The position numbers and the translations under genes were made by a program. Shown here in pieces: positions 43,885 through 53,697 of a stretch of 64,000 nt of DNA. The notes beneath the pieces are model-generated. The model saw only the letters and a list, made by a program, of their open reading frames with translations. It searched no databases and had not been told where the DNA came from. Origin of the DNA: Streptomyces sp. NBC_01775 (lineage in GTDB: Bacteria > Actinomycetota > Actinomycetes > Streptomycetales > Streptomycetaceae); the NCBI RefSeq assembly GCF_035917675.1, contig NZ_CP109104.1, forward strand, positions 8,556,001-8,620,000. The letters are read 5' to 3'. How positions within the stretch are numbered: the stretch's first letter is position 1; each line of letters begins with the position of its first letter.

Positions 43885-45480
43885 CTACGGGGTGATGCGC
43901 GCGACCAGCACGCAGGCGTCGTCCTCGCGCTCCCTGTCGCCGAACTCCTCGGCGACAGCGCGTACGCATTCCTGTGCCGTGCGCGCGGAGGCGAACCGGG
44001 GCGCCAGACCGAGCAGCCGCTCCGCACCCGTGCGGGGCTCCTCGCCGTCGGGCTGAGGGCTCAACTGCGCGCTGCGGGGCGCCAGCCCGTCGGTGTGCAG
44101 CACCAGCAGGTCGCCCGGCTCCAGGCGCTCGGTGCGCTGTCCGTATGTGGCGCCCGAGGTGACGCCCAGCAGCACGCCCTCGGGCCTGTTCAGCACCTGC
44201 CCGGCGCCGTCGCGGAAGAGCAGCGGCGCCGGGTGGCCCGCCTGCGACCAGGTGAGACTGCGCGCGCGTGGTTCGTAGCGGCAGCACACGGCGCTGCCGA
44301 GCGCTGGCTGTGCCGCCGAGTCCAGCAGTTGGTTCAGATACCCCATCAGCGCGCCCGGCTCCACCCCGGCGACGGCCATGCCGCGCACGGCGCCCAGCAG
44401 CATCGCCATCCCGGAGGTGGCGGTGACTCCGTGCCCTGTCAGGTCGCCGGCCGTCAGCAGCATGGACCCGTCGGGCAGCTCCATAGCGTCGTACCAGTCG
44501 CCCCCGATCAGGGCTCCCGTGGCCGAGGGCAGATAGTGCGCGGCCAGATCCAGCGCACCGACGGCCTCGCCGTCGCCGTGCGGGAACCGCAAAGAGCCGC
44601 GCCACGGCGGCAGCACGGCTTCCTGGAGCTCCACGGCGACCCGGCGCTCGGTCTGCGCGATCTGGCGCTCGCGCTGGAGCGAGTCCCGGGTCTCGCTCAC
44701 GGCACGCTCGCTGCGGCGCAGCTCGCTGACGTCCCGCAGCACCGCCCACATCGAAGCCGTCCCGCCGTCGTCGTCGAGCACGGGCTCGCCCACCATGTGC
44801 AGCGTCCGTACGGAGCCGTCGGGGCGCACCAGCCGGAACTCGCGGTCGATGGCCCTGCCGTCCACCAGGCAGTCGGTGAAGGCGGCGGCCAGCGCGGGCT
44901 GGTCCTCCGGCATCACCCACGAGGGCAGCTCGTCCAGGGAGAGCGGGCCGTCCTCCCTGGTCCTGCCGAAAATGGCGTACAGCTCCTCCGACCAGGTCAC
45001 CTCGTCGTTCAGGAGGTTCCAGTCGGCGCTGCCGACCCGGCCCACCAGGGGAGAGGTCGTCGGCGTGCCCGCACGGGGGGTCGGCACCGCGCCGTAGGCG
45101 GCGCCCAGCGGTCCCTCCTGGACGGGGCCCAGGGGCTCCCCGTAGAGATCCGGCCCCAGGTGCTCGGCCTCCGGCGTGGGCGGCGCGAGAGGAGGGCCGT
45201 CCAGCCCCTGGAGCGATTCCGCGGGCAGCCCTTCGCGTAACTGATCGAGGTGGCTGCCGAGGTCGTCCAGCTGGTGCACGGCCAGCTCGCACAGCGCGCG
45301 CTGCCAGCGAAGGCGCAGGTCAGCCGCGCCCGGAGGGCCCTCGTCCGCCTCGCCTCCGGCACCCCGCCGCACCGCGTCGACGCCGCCGCGAAGCCTGCGT
45401 GTCTGCGTGATCAGGGCATCCAGCGCGCCGCGCTCGGGGGGCTGCGCGGCGGGTCGGTCCGCATGGAAGTGGGACGACAT
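43885..45480 (-). CDS. PAS-domain PP2C (SpoIIE/RsbU-type) protein phosphatase
   Basis: A 531-residue Ser/Thr phosphatase likely acting on anti-anti-sigma proteins. A ~100-residue N-terminal helical segment (TRRLRGGVDAVRRGAGG to HLDQLREGLP) precedes a PAS domain (~150-260, DWNLLNDEVTWSEELYAIFG, DREFRLVRPDGSVRTLH). A coiled linker (RRSERAVSETRDSLQRERQ) leads to the PP2C domain with GGDWYDAMELPDG, AGDLTGHGV (metal Asp), HTDGL and REREDDACVLV. No histidine kinase-like domain is fused. The ATG at 45478-45480 has GGGAG six bases upstream. Confidence 0.93.
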   Translation of the reverse strand: MSSHFHADRPAAQPPERGALDALITQTRRLRGGVDAVRRGAGGEADEGPPGAADLRLRWQRALCELAVHQLDDLGSHLDQLREGLPAESLQGLDGPPLAPPTPEAEHLGPDLYGEPLGPVQEGPLGAAYGAVPTPRAGTPTTSPLVGRVGSADWNLLNDEVTWSEELYAIFGRTREDGPLSLDELPSWVMPEDQPALAAAFTDCLVDGRAIDREFRLVRPDGSVRTLHMVGEPVLDDDGGTASMWAVLRDVSELRRSERAVSETRDSLQRERQIAQTERRVAVELQEAVLPPWRGSLRFPHGDGEAVGALDLAAHYLPSATGALIGGDWYDAMELPDGSMLLTAGDLTGHGVTATSGMAMLLGAVRGMAVAGVEPGALMGYLNQLLDSAAQPALGSAVCCRYEPRARSLTWSQAGHPAPLLFRDGAGQVLNRPEGVLLGVTSGATYGQRTERLEPGDLLVLHTDGLAPRSAQLSPQPDGEEPRTGAERLLGLAPRFASARTAQECVRAVAEEFGDREREDDACVLVARITP

Positions 45481-45733
45481 AGAGGCTCCCGTACGGGGTG
45501 AGGGACGATTACGACTTTCGCACAGCCCGCGACCGCCCGTAAGGGATTCGGCCACACACGATCGGTGGTGCTTCGGGCATATGTCACAGGCGCCGTGACG
45601 TACCGACCGGTCGGCCCGATCCGTCCCGACTCGGCGGAACGGATTCTTCCGGGTAAGCTCCGGCTCTTGACCAGGCACCTGCTCCCGGAGGTAAAACTCA
45701 GGAGTAGAAGCGCGGTCACCGGCAAGAATGGCG

Positions 45734-45754
45734 GGCAACGGAAATCCCGTTGCC
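45734..45754 (+). other. Hairpin in the leader of the HEAT-repeat gene
   Basis: GGCAACGG and CCGTTGCC form a perfect 8-base stem with a 5-base loop, 32 bases before the gene start. It is the only clear structure in the 306-base intergenic stretch 45481-45786, which also contains a purine-rich GGAGGTAAAACTCAGGAG at 45689-45706 not followed by a gene start. Confidence 0.45.
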
Positions 45755-45786
45755 AGTCGAATACCCCGCACCGGATGCTGACTCTT

Positions 45787-47355
45787 ATGTTCGTCGATTC
45801 CGTCGATTCAGACATAGCGCCCAGCGGCACGCTGCTCGGCCTCCTTCAGCGAGGCCGTGGCGACGGGACGCTGCACGCGCTCGCGGCGCCCCGTGCCGAA
45901 GCGCTCGCCGCGCTGCGGCACTGCGTCCTGCACGACCCCAGGCGCGACTGGCAGATCGAGCACCGCTCGTTGTATTACGCCCGTCTGCACCGCGAGCTGG
46001 ACGCCGGCCTCGACGACATCGCCGCGCACCTCTTCGACCCCGAAGACCTGCTGTGCACCCCCGAGGAAGCCGAGGTCCGCACCGGACTCGCGCTCTCCGT
46101 GCTCGGCCACCTCGCCTCCTACGCCTCGTCCTGGGGAGAGGACGGTGCGAAGGCCGAGTCCGGTGCGGACGCCGAGGCCGACGCACCCGCGGAGGCGGGC
46201 GCGCTGAGGCAGGCCGAGGAGGCCGGCGAGGCCGGTGACGACAACGCCGCGCTGCGGCTGCTGCGCCGCTACGCCACCTTCGGCACCAACTGGCAGTGGG
46301 CGCTGGACGAACTGGCCGTCCGCGACGACGACGCCGGGCTGCGCCCCCTGGGCCCCGCCATCCTGGCCCGCTTCCCGCAGACCCCCGAGGGCGATGCCGA
46401 GCTGGCCGCCGCCGCACGGGGCGCCTTCGAGCCCCGCCCCTGGCGGCTGTGGGCCGAGGACCCGGACCACCCCGAGCAGGCCGACCGGCTGCGGCGCGTT
46501 CAGGAGAGCGGCTTCTTCGACCGCTGGCAGCGCCAGCTGCGCTCACCGGGCCCCCGCCCCGGCTGGAGCGTCCAGGAGATCCTCGACTGGGCCCAGGACG
46601 GATACGAGCAGCACCCCCCGCAGCACCGCGTGGCACCGGCCGCCCGCTGTCTGTCGGCCGTCGCCGGGACTGAGGAGCGGCCTCAGCTGCTGGCCGCGGC
46701 GCGAGGCCCGCGCGAAGCCGCGCGCGCGGCGGTGCTCCGCCACCTCGCCGACCGCAACGACCCCGATGTGCTCGACCTGATCGAGGAGGCGGCGGGTCAC
46801 CCCGACGAAACCGTCTCCAGCTCCGCGCTCTCCGCCTTCGCCCGGATGCGGTCCCTGGCCGCGCTCGAACGCGCCAGGCGGTGGGCCGAGGCCCCCGAGG
46901 ACGCGCTGGCGCCCGGGCTCCCCACCGTCGCCGCCGAGATGCTGGCCTGCCGGGGCGGGGCGCGGGACGCCGACGCGGTGCTCGCCGCGCTGCGGCGCAC
47001 CGTGCGGCTCGAAGGCCCTGACAGTCCCGCGCTCTGGCCCCTCGTCGACGGGGCCGGCCGCCTGACCATCGGCTGCGCGACGCCCATCTTGCGGCACATC
47101 TACCGGGAGACCGCCTCCTCCCAGCTGCGGCTGCGCACGGCCCGCTCGCTGGCCGCCACCGACCCGTCCTTCCCCGCGGGCTTCGCCATCGAATGCCTGT
47201 GGGACTGCGAGGAGGCCACCCGAGAGGTGGCCGCGGGACACGCCGCCACGGGTGACGCCCGCGTCGTCGAACGCCTCCGCCGCCTCGCGGCGGATCCGGC
47301 CGAGGAGGCCGGAGTCCAGGACGCGGTCCGCGACCGCCTCCGCCCGCGTCGCTAG
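45787..47355 (+). CDS. HEAT-repeat protein
   Basis: A 522-residue soluble protein rich in helical pairs. The C-terminal two thirds show HEAT-like repeats (AARAAVLRHLADRNDPDVLDL, SSALSAFARMRSLAALERA, ASSQLRLRTARSLAATDPSF). The N-terminal segment has APSGTLLGLLQRGRGDGTL and an acidic insert (GADAEADAPAEAG). The role is unknown; such proteins are scaffolds. ATG at 45787 (an in-frame ATG at 45775 is possible). Neither has a ribosome site, so the start is uncertain. Longer upstream extension to 45565 has no support. Confidence 0.78.
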   Translation: MFVDSVDSDIAPSGTLLGLLQRGRGDGTLHALAAPRAEALAALRHCVLHDPRRDWQIEHRSLYYARLHRELDAGLDDIAAHLFDPEDLLCTPEEAEVRTGLALSVLGHLASYASSWGEDGAKAESGADAEADAPAEAGALRQAEEAGEAGDDNAALRLLRRYATFGTNWQWALDELAVRDDDAGLRPLGPAILARFPQTPEGDAELAAAARGAFEPRPWRLWAEDPDHPEQADRLRRVQESGFFDRWQRQLRSPGPRPGWSVQEILDWAQDGYEQHPPQHRVAPAARCLSAVAGTEERPQLLAAARGPREAARAAVLRHLADRNDPDVLDLIEEAAGHPDETVSSSALSAFARMRSLAALERARRWAEAPEDALAPGLPTVAAEMLACRGGARDADAVLAALRRTVRLEGPDSPALWPLVDGAGRLTIGCATPILRHIYRETASSQLRLRTARSLAATDPSFPAGFAIECLWDCEEATREVAAGHAATGDARVVERLRRLAADPAEEAGVQDAVRDRLRPRR

Positions 47356-47379
47356 CCGCCGGGCCCCACGCTCTTCCCG

Positions 47380-47481
47380 CCGCGACGGCGGGACCTCCGG
47401 CGTAGGCATCCGGCGGTGCCGAGCGGCCTGGGCCGGTCGTTCGGCACCGCCGGGCCGCCGGTGGGCGTCCCGCCGTCGCGG
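47380..47481. repeat. Nested palindrome containing dispersed-repeat copy B
   Basis: The outer arms CCGCGACGGCGGGAC (47380-47394) and its exact complement (47467-47481) enclose an inner hairpin CGGCGGTGCCGA/TCGGCACCGCCG (47411-47422 and 47441-47452). The inner hairpin and its left flank match the element at 26323-26369. Located 25 bases after the HEAT gene; it may end transcription. Confidence 0.7.
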
Positions 47482-47564
47482 CCGAAGAACGGCATCGCCC
47501 GTCCGCGGCGTAGCGGGGCTCGTCGTTGCGGCGGTCAGGGAAGAGCCCGGGGCACCATGGGGGA

Positions 47565-50500
47565 ATGGGTGCGCGGTGGGAGTTCTGGGTGGACAGGGGC
47601 GGGACGTTCACGGATGTCGTGGGGCGGCGTCCGGACGGGACCGTCGTGGCCGAGAAGGTGCTGTCGCACGATCCGCGCCGCCCGGACCAGGACGCCGCCG
47701 TCACGGGAATCAAACGGCTGCTGGGAACCCCGCCGGACGCCCCGGTGCCGGCGGACCGTATCGACGCGGTCAAGATGGGCACCACAGTGGCCACCAACGC
47801 CCTCCTGGAGCGCAGGGGCGAGCCGACGGTCCTGCTCACCACGCGCGGCTTCCGTGACGCGCTCCGTATCGCGTACCAGAACCGGCCGCGCATCTTCGAC
47901 CGCCACATCGCCTTGCCGGAGGCGCTGTACGACCGGGTGATCGAGGTGCCGGAGCGGGTCGACGCCGACGGCGGGACGGTGCTGCCGCTCGATGAGCGAG
48001 CGACCACCGAGGCCCTGCGCGCCGCGTATGACGACGGCTTCCGCAGCGCCGCGATCGTGCTGCTGCACTCCTACCGTCACCCGGCGCACGAGCGTGAAGT
48101 CGCGCGCCTGGCACGCGAGTGCGGGTTCACGCAGGTGAGCTGCTCCTACGAGGTGAGCCCGCTCATCAAGCTGGTGCCGCGCGGCGACACCACCGTCGTG
48201 GACGCCTATCTCTCACCCGTGCTGCGCCGTTACGTCGACGAGGTGGCGGCCGAACTGCGCGGGGTGCGCCTGATGTTCATGCAGTCCAACGGAGGGCTGC
48301 GCGAGGCGGGGCACTTCCGGGGCAAGGACGCGGTGCTCTCCGGGCCCGCGGGCGGCGTGGTGGGCATGGCCCGCAGCTGCGCGGAGGTCGGACACGATCG
48401 GGTGATCGGCTTCGACATGGGCGGCACGTCAACCGATGTGTCGCACTACGCGGGCCGGCTGGAGCGCGTCTTCGGCACACAGGTCGCGGGGGTGCGGATG
48501 CGCGCTCCCATGATGGACATCCACACCGTGGCGGCGGGCGGCGGCTCGGTGCTGCACTTCGACGGCGCCCGCTACCGCGTGGGCCCCGACTCGGCGGGGG
48601 CCGTGCCCGGCCCCGCCTGCTATCGGCGGGAGGGCCCGCTGACCGTCACCGACGCCAATGTGATGCTCGGCCGGATCCAGCCCGCGCACTTCCCCTCGGT
48701 CTTCGGGCCCCAGGGTGAGGAGCCGCTGGACGCGGCGGCCGTCCGGGCGGGCTTCGCCCGGCTGGCGGAGGAGATCGGCGACGGCCGCGCGCCGGAGGAG
48801 GTGGCCGCGGGGTTCCTGGAGATCGCCGTGCTCAGCATGGCCAACGCCGTCAAGAAGATCTCCGTGCAGCGCGGCCACGACGTCACCCGCTACGCCCTCG
48901 CCAGCTTCGGCGGCGCCGGCGGCCAGCACGCCTGCGCGGTCGCGGACGCGCTGGGGATCAGCACCGTGGTGGTGCCGCCGCTGGCCGGAGTGCTCTCCGC
49001 GTACGGCATCGGGGTGGCCGACGCGACCGCGCTGCGCGAGCAGTCCGTCGAGTCCCAGCTGACGCGCGAGCAGCTCGCCGACGTACGGGAGCTGTGCGCG
49101 AGCCTGGAGCGGCAGACCCGCCAGGAGCTGCGCGAGGACGGCATTCCGGAAGAGGCCATCAGCACCTCCTCCCGACTCCAGCTGCGTTACGCGGGAACGG
49201 ATGCTTCACTCACCGTCCCGCTGAGCGACGCCGACCGGATGGCGGAGGATTTCGCCGCCGAACACCGTGCCCGCTACGGCTTCACCATGGACAAGCCGCT
49301 CGTGGTCGCCACCGCTGTGGCCGAGGCGACGGGTGCCGCGGGCCCTGTCAGCGCTCATCCGGTGACGCCCGAACCGGGCGGGGGCATCCCGGAGCCGGCC
49401 GACCAGGTGCGCATGTTCACCGGCGGGCGATGGCGGGAGACGCCTTTGTTCCGGCGGGAGGAACTGCGCCCGGGGCAGCGCGTGGAGGGCCCCGCCGTCA
49501 TCGCGGAACCGGATGCCACCACGGTCGTGGACCCCGGCTGGGAGGCGGCGGCCGATCCGCGCGGGCACCTGCTGCTGACCCGGGTACGCGACCGGGACGC
49601 CACGCCCGCGCTGGGCACGGCCGTTGATCCGGTGCGACTGGAGGTCTTCAACAACCTCTTCATGGCCATCGCCGAACAGATGGGCGTGCGCCTGGAGAAC
49701 ACCGCGCACTCCGTCAACATCAAGGAGCGGCTCGACTTCTCATGCGCCCTCTTCGACCCCGAGGGCAACCTCATCGCCAACGCGCCCCACATCCCCGTGC
49801 ACCTGGGTTCCATGGGGGAGTCCATCAAGGAGGTGCTGCGCCGCAACGAGGGCCATATGCGCCCGGGGGACGTCTACGCGATCAACGATCCGTACCACGG
49901 CGGCACGCATCTGCCTGATGTCACCGTGGTTACCCCTGTCTTCGGGGACGGGGACGGGGACGGGGACGGGGACGAAGGCGGAGGCGAGAACGTGGGCCAG
50001 GAGCAGCGGTTGCTCTTCCTCGTCGCCTCGCGCGGCCACCACGCGGAGATCGGCGGCCTCACCCCCGGCTCCATGCCCGCCTTCAGCCGCACCGTCGAGG
50101 AGGAGGGGGTGCTGTTCGACAACTGGCCGCTGGTGCGCGACGGCACCCTGCGCGAGGAGGAGACCCGCGCACTGCTCACCTCGGCCCGCTACCCCTCGCG
50201 CGACCCGGACACCAATCTCGCCGACCTGCGCGCCCAGATCGCCGCGAACGAGAAGGGCATCGCGGAACTGCGCAACATGACCGGACAGTTCGGCCTGAAG
50301 GTCGTCCAGGCGTACATGCGCCATGTACGCGACAATGCCGAGGAGTCGGTGCGGCGCATCATCGCCACCCTCAGCGACGGCGAGTACGCGTACGAGACCG
50401 ACAGCGGCGCCGTCATCCGGCTCGCCGTCACCGTCGACCGCGAGCGCCGCACCGCGCGCCTCGACTTCTCCGGCACCTCGCCCCAGCGCGACGACAACCT

Positions 50501-51212
50501 CAACGCGCCCAGCTCTGTGGTGATGGCCGCCGTGCTGTACGTCTTCCGTACGCTCGTCGCCGACGACATCCCGCTCAACAGCGGCTGTCTGACGCCGCTG
50601 GAGGTGCACATCCCCGCCGGGTCGATGCTGGCGCCCGCATACCCCGCCGCGACCGTCGCGGGCAACGTGGAGACCTCCCAGGCGGTGACCGGCACCCTCT
50701 ACGCGGCCCTCGGCGTCCAGGCGGAGGGCTCGGGCACGATGAACAACGTGACCTTCGGCAACGACCGCGTCCAGTACTACGAGACGGTCGCCAGCGGCTC
50801 GGGCGCGGGGGACGGCTTCGACGGTGCCGACGCCGTGCAGACCCATATGACCAACTCGCGGCTCACCGACCCCGAGGTGCTCGAGTTCCGGTATCCGGTG
50901 CGCGTCGAGGACTTCCACATTCGGGCGGACAGCGGAGGCCGGGGCCAGTGGCGCGGGGGAGACGGGGTGGTGCGGGAGCTGCGCTTCCTGGAACCCGTCA
51001 CCGTCGCCCTCCTGACCGGACACCGGCGGGTTGCCCCTTACGGGATGAAGGGCGGGGCACGGGGCGCACTGGGTGCCAACACCGTCCGGCGCGCCGACGG
51101 CCGGACGGAGGAGCTCGCCGGGCGGGACGTCGCCGACCTGGCGGTGGGCGACGTCCTGGTGTTGCGCACTCCGGGTGGCGGCGGCTATGGCACGCCGCCG
51201 CTCACCGGATGA
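47565..51212 (+). CDS. 5-Oxoprolinase / hydantoinase (fused HyuA-HyuB type)
   Basis: A 1,215-residue ATP-dependent amidohydrolase that opens 5-oxoproline (pyroglutamate) to glutamate, or a related hydantoin. The N-terminal HyuA half has [43 protein letters not shown] and [14 protein letters not shown]. The HyuB half begins around residue 695 with [14 protein letters not shown] and [31 protein letters not shown]. Both halves in one chain match eukaryotic-type full-length oxoprolinases. A short Gly-Asp repeat interrupts the HyuB half. The ATG at 47565 follows GGGGGA closely. The convergent neighbour is a D-glutamate cyclase-like gene. Confidence 0.92.
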   Translation: MGARWEFWVDRGGTFTDVVGRRPDGTVVAEKVLSHDPRRPDQDAAVTGIKRLLGTPPDAPVPADRIDAVKMGTTVATNALLERRGEPTVLLTTRGFRDALRIAYQNRPRIFDRHIALPEALYDRVIEVPERVDADGGTVLPLDERATTEALRAAYDDGFRSAAIVLLHSYRHPAHEREVARLARECGFTQVSCSYEVSPLIKLVPRGDTTVVDAYLSPVLRRYVDEVAAELRGVRLMFMQSNGGLREAGHFRGKDAVLSGPAGGVVGMARSCAEVGHDRVIGFDMGGTSTDVSHYAGRLERVFGTQVAGVRMRAPMMDIHTVAAGGGSVLHFDGARYRVGPDSAGAVPGPACYRREGPLTVTDANVMLGRIQPAHFPSVFGPQGEEPLDAAAVRAGFARLAEEIGDGRAPEEVAAGFLEIAVLSMANAVKKISVQRGHDVTRYALASFGGAGGQHACAVADALGISTVVVPPLAGVLSAYGIGVADATALREQSVESQLTREQLADVRELCASLERQTRQELREDGIPEEAISTSSRLQLRYAGTDASLTVPLSDADRMAEDFAAEHRARYGFTMDKPLVVATAVAEATGAAGPVSAHPVTPEPGGGIPEPADQVRMFTGGRWRETPLFRREELRPGQRVEGPAVIAEPDATTVVDPGWEAAADPRGHLLLTRVRDRDATPALGTAVDPVRLEVFNNLFMAIAEQMGVRLENTAHSVNIKERLDFSCALFDPEGNLIANAPHIPVHLGSMGESIKEVLRRNEGHMRPGDVYAINDPYHGGTHLPDVTVVTPVFGDGDGDGDGDEGGGENVGQEQRLLFLVASRGHHAEIGGLTPGSMPAFSRTVEEEGVLFDNWPLVRDGTLREEETRALLTSARYPSRDPDTNLADLRAQIAANEKGIAELRNMTGQFGLKVVQAYMRHVRDNAEESVRRIIATLSDGEYAYETDSGAVIRLAVTVDRERRTARLDFSGTSPQRDDNLNAPSSVVMAAVLYVFRTLVADDIPLNSGCLTPLEVHIPAGSMLAPAYPAATVAGNVETSQAVTGTLYAALGVQAEGSGTMNNVTFGNDRVQYYETVASGSGAGDGFDGADAVQTHMTNSRLTDPEVLEFRYPVRVEDFHIRADSGGRGQWRGGDGVVRELRFLEPVTVALLTGHRRVAPYGMKGGARGALGANTVRRADGRTEELAGRDVADLAVGDVLVLRTPGGGGYGTPPLTG
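49944..49973 (+). repeat. Five tandem GGGGAC hexamers inside the oxoprolinase gene
   Basis: Five perfect GGGGAC units encode a Gly-Asp repeat between the [10 protein letters not shown] strand and [11 protein letters not shown]. Being six bases long, changes in copy number would keep the frame. Confidence 0.85.
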
Positions 51213-51270
51213 GACGTGATCCCGCCGCTCACCGGATGAGACGCGGTTCCGCCGCTCACCGGATGCAGCG
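51195..51270. repeat. Three tandem 27-bp repeats at the 3' end of the oxoprolinase gene
   Basis: A 22-base unit starting CCGCCGCTCACCGGATG recurs at 51195, 51222 and 51249 (period 27; third copy 20 of 22 identical). The oxoprolinase stop codon (51210-51212) lies in the first unit. Confidence 0.8.
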
Positions 51271-51362
51271 GGTTTCCGCCGATGCCGCTGATCGCGGGGA
51301 CGGTGCCGTCCCGCGAGCGGGTTCCGCGTGCCGTGGCCGGTCCGTGCGCCCTCGGCGGCGGG

Positions 51363-52148
51363 TCACCTCGGCAGATCGGTGATGAGCATGTGTCCCGGCG
51401 CGTGTGTCAGGGCGAACGGCGGGCGGGCGGACATGAGCGCCGCCTGCACGGTGAGGGAGCTGGCCCAGAACACGGGCACGTCGCCGGGCGCCGGGCGCAC
51501 CCGGCCGCCGAAGTCCGGCCGGGACAGCGCCCGGATGCCCAGCGCGCCCGGGTCCCCGGCGTGCACGGGCGCGCCCTGTCCCAGCCGGGCACCCGTCCCG
51601 GCCCTGCTGACCGCGCGCGCCGTCGCCACGAGTGCGGCGGGGATCGGCCGCATCGCCACCACGAGCGGCCCGTTGAGCCGCCCGGCCGGGCACGAGGAGC
51701 GGTTGGTCACATACAGCGGGAGAGGCCGCTCCTGCTCCATATGACGCAGCGGAACACCGGCCGAAGCGAGCTGGGTGTCCAGCGAACGGTCCCGCCCCAG
51801 CAGGAAGGTGACCAGCCCACCGTGCCAGTGGTCGCGCACCTCGCGGGGCTCCGCGACGATCTGGCCGTCCTCCCACACCCGGTAGCGGGGCAGATCGGTG
51901 CGCAGGTCGGCCTCCGCGGCCAGCCTGGTCGTCCAGGCGCCCGCGTCGCAGATGTCCAGGACGGGGCAGGAGCCGCTGTTGCGGGCGCAGAAGAGGGACA
52001 TGTCCGGCGCCCATGCCGACGGCAGCGCGACCAGGTGTGCCTGGGCGTGGCCGAGGGCCCAGCCGGCGGTGCGGGCCGCCAGTCCCGAGCGGTACAGGGC
52101 GCGTGCCTGAACGGGGCTGGTGAGTCCTGGCGGTGTGCTGGGGAGCAT
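51363..52148 (-). CDS. D-glutamate cyclase-like / DUF1445 putative hydro-lyase
   Basis: A 261-residue protein of the DUF1445 (YcsI-like) family, related to the C-terminal domain of mammalian D-glutamate cyclase, which interconverts D-glutamate and 5-oxo-D-proline. Motifs include HAQAHLVALP near the start, YRVWEDGQ, VTFLLGRDRSLD, RHMEQERPLPLYVTN, GPLVVAMRPIP and GDVPVFWASSLT. The ATG at 52146-52148 has AGGAGG seven bases upstream. It lies convergent to an oxoprolinase and 100 bases after the AAHS transporter gene on the same strand, so a transporter-cyclase operon feeding the oxoprolinase is inferred. Confidence 0.85.
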   Translation of the reverse strand: MLPSTPPGLTSPVQARALYRSGLAARTAGWALGHAQAHLVALPSAWAPDMSLFCARNSGSCPVLDICDAGAWTTRLAAEADLRTDLPRYRVWEDGQIVAEPREVRDHWHGGLVTFLLGRDRSLDTQLASAGVPLRHMEQERPLPLYVTNRSSCPAGRLNGPLVVAMRPIPAALVATARAVSRAGTGARLGQGAPVHAGDPGALGIRALSRPDFGGRVRPAPGDVPVFWASSLTVQAALMSARPPFALTHAPGHMLITDLPR

Positions 52149-52248
52149 GGTGGGTCCTCCTGTCTGGGACCGGACGTGCCGACAGCGTCAGTCAGCCGTT
52201 CGGGCGGGACTTGCGGTAGGTGCCGAACGCGCCCTTTGCCGGGGTCGT

Positions 52249-53526
52249 TCAGACCAGTTCCCGGCCCTGGGTCTCCGGCAGCCCCAGGAGTGCCAGCGCG
52301 GCGATCGCGTACGCCACGGAGCCGAACACCAGCGCGCCGCCCACGCCCATGCTCTCGGCCAGGGCACCCACCAGAGTCGGGAAGAAGGCGCCCAGGCCGC
52401 GCCCCACGTTGTAGGTGAAGCCCTGTCCCGTGCCGCGTACGGAGGTCGGGTACAGCTCGGCGAGGAAGGAGCCGAAGCCGCTGAAGATGGCCGACATGCA
52501 AAAGCCCAGCGGGAACCCCAGCACCAGCAGTAGCCCGTCGGCGCCGTCCGGAACGCGGGTGTATCCGAGCACGCACGCCGCCGAGAGGGCGGCGAACAGC
52601 GCGATGGTCTTCTTGCGGCCCAGCCGGTCGGTGAGCAGACCGCCGGTCAGATAGCCGAGGAAGGCTCCGAGGATCTGGGTGGCCAGGAAGCCGCCGGTGG
52701 TCACCACGGTCAGGCCCCGCTCGTCGCTCAGATAGGCGGGCACCCAGGTGGCGAGCGTGTAGTAGCCGCCCTGGACGCCGGTGGCCATCAGGGAGGCGAA
52801 CACGGTGGTGCGCAGCAGCCCGGACCGGAAGATCGCCGAGAAGGAGCCCCGCTCGGAGCTCTCCATCCGGCGCCGCGTCGCCTCGGGCGCGTCCTGGACG
52901 TTCTTGCGGACGTAGAGCACCAGCAGCGCGGGAAGTGCCCCGGTGAAGAACATCACGCGCCAGGCCAACTGCGACTCCAGGAGCTGGAAGACGGCCGTGT
53001 AGACCAGCACCGCCAGTCCCCAGCCGACGGCCCAGGCGCTCTGCACCGCGGCGAGGGTGCGCCCCCGGTGCCGCGCCGAGGTGTACTCGGCGACCAGGAT
53101 GGCGCCCACCGCCCACTCGCCGCCGAAACCGAGCCCCTGGAGGGCGCGGAAGACCAGCAGGATCTCGTAGTTGGGCGCGAAGCCGCACAGGACGGTGAAC
53201 AGCGCGTAGGTGAGCACCGTGACCAGCAGGGCCCGGACCCTTCCGATCCGGTCGGCCAGCACGCCGGCCAGCGCGCCGCCGAGGGCCGAGACCACCAGCG
53301 TGGTCGTGACCAACAGCCCTGTCTGACCGCTGCTGAGGCCGAAGTACGCCGCGATGGCGACCATGCTCAGCGGCAGTGCGTAGAAGTCGTACGAATCCAG
53401 GCCGTACCCGCCGAACGCGCCGGCGAAGGCGCGCCGTCCACGGGGGCCGAGCGCGCGGAGCCAGGCGAAGGCTCCGCCGCCGTGCGTGTCCTCGCCCGGA
53501 ATCCGGGCCGTCGGTGTCGTGCTCAT
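52249..53526 (-). CDS. MFS transporter of the AAHS/sugar-acid type
   Basis: A 425-residue, 12-segment major facilitator protein. GGYGLDSYDFYALPLSMV forms the first helix; GVLADRIGRVRALLVTVL the loop 2-3 motif; GLGFGGEWAVGAILVAEY helix 5 and LTDRLGRKKTIALFA the repeated motif. It resembles proton-driven aromatic-acid or sialate importers; here probably a pyroglutamate, glutamate or hydantoin-type substrate, given its neighbours. The ATG at 53524-53526 has GAGGTG at six bases. Divergent from the GntR regulator. Confidence 0.9.
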   Translation of the reverse strand: MSTTPTARIPGEDTHGGGAFAWLRALGPRGRRAFAGAFGGYGLDSYDFYALPLSMVAIAAYFGLSSGQTGLLVTTTLVVSALGGALAGVLADRIGRVRALLVTVLTYALFTVLCGFAPNYEILLVFRALQGLGFGGEWAVGAILVAEYTSARHRGRTLAAVQSAWAVGWGLAVLVYTAVFQLLESQLAWRVMFFTGALPALLVLYVRKNVQDAPEATRRRMESSERGSFSAIFRSGLLRTTVFASLMATGVQGGYYTLATWVPAYLSDERGLTVVTTGGFLATQILGAFLGYLTGGLLTDRLGRKKTIALFAALSAACVLGYTRVPDGADGLLLVLGFPLGFCMSAIFSGFGSFLAELYPTSVRGTGQGFTYNVGRGLGAFFPTLVGALAESMGVGGALVFGSVAYAIAALALLGLPETQGRELV

Positions 53527-53632
53527 GGGCACCTCGCAGTCAACGGGCCGCCATCGCGCGGATGGGCGGCAACACACGAGCCATGAAGCGGAGTTGGAGT
53601 GATGTGCGTCCGCTCCGAAATTTCAAAGTAGA

Positions 53633-53657
53633 GGATTGTTGAACGATTCGGCAATCC
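53633..53657. promoter_or_regulatory. Inverted repeat between MFS and GntR genes (candidate operator)
   Basis: GGATTG and CAATCC are separated by 13 bases that include TTGAACGATTCGG, resembling FadR/FCD-type GntR sites. It lies in the 171-base divergent region, 41 bases before the GntR start codon. Confidence 0.45.
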
Positions 53658-53697
53658 TCGTGTTGTCTCGTTCTTCGGTCTGCGGTTCACTTCAGCC

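Noticed and set aside
51195..51270. Tandem repeats considered as a CRISPR array
   Set aside because: The spacing sequences are only five bases and not unique spacers, and no cas genes are present.
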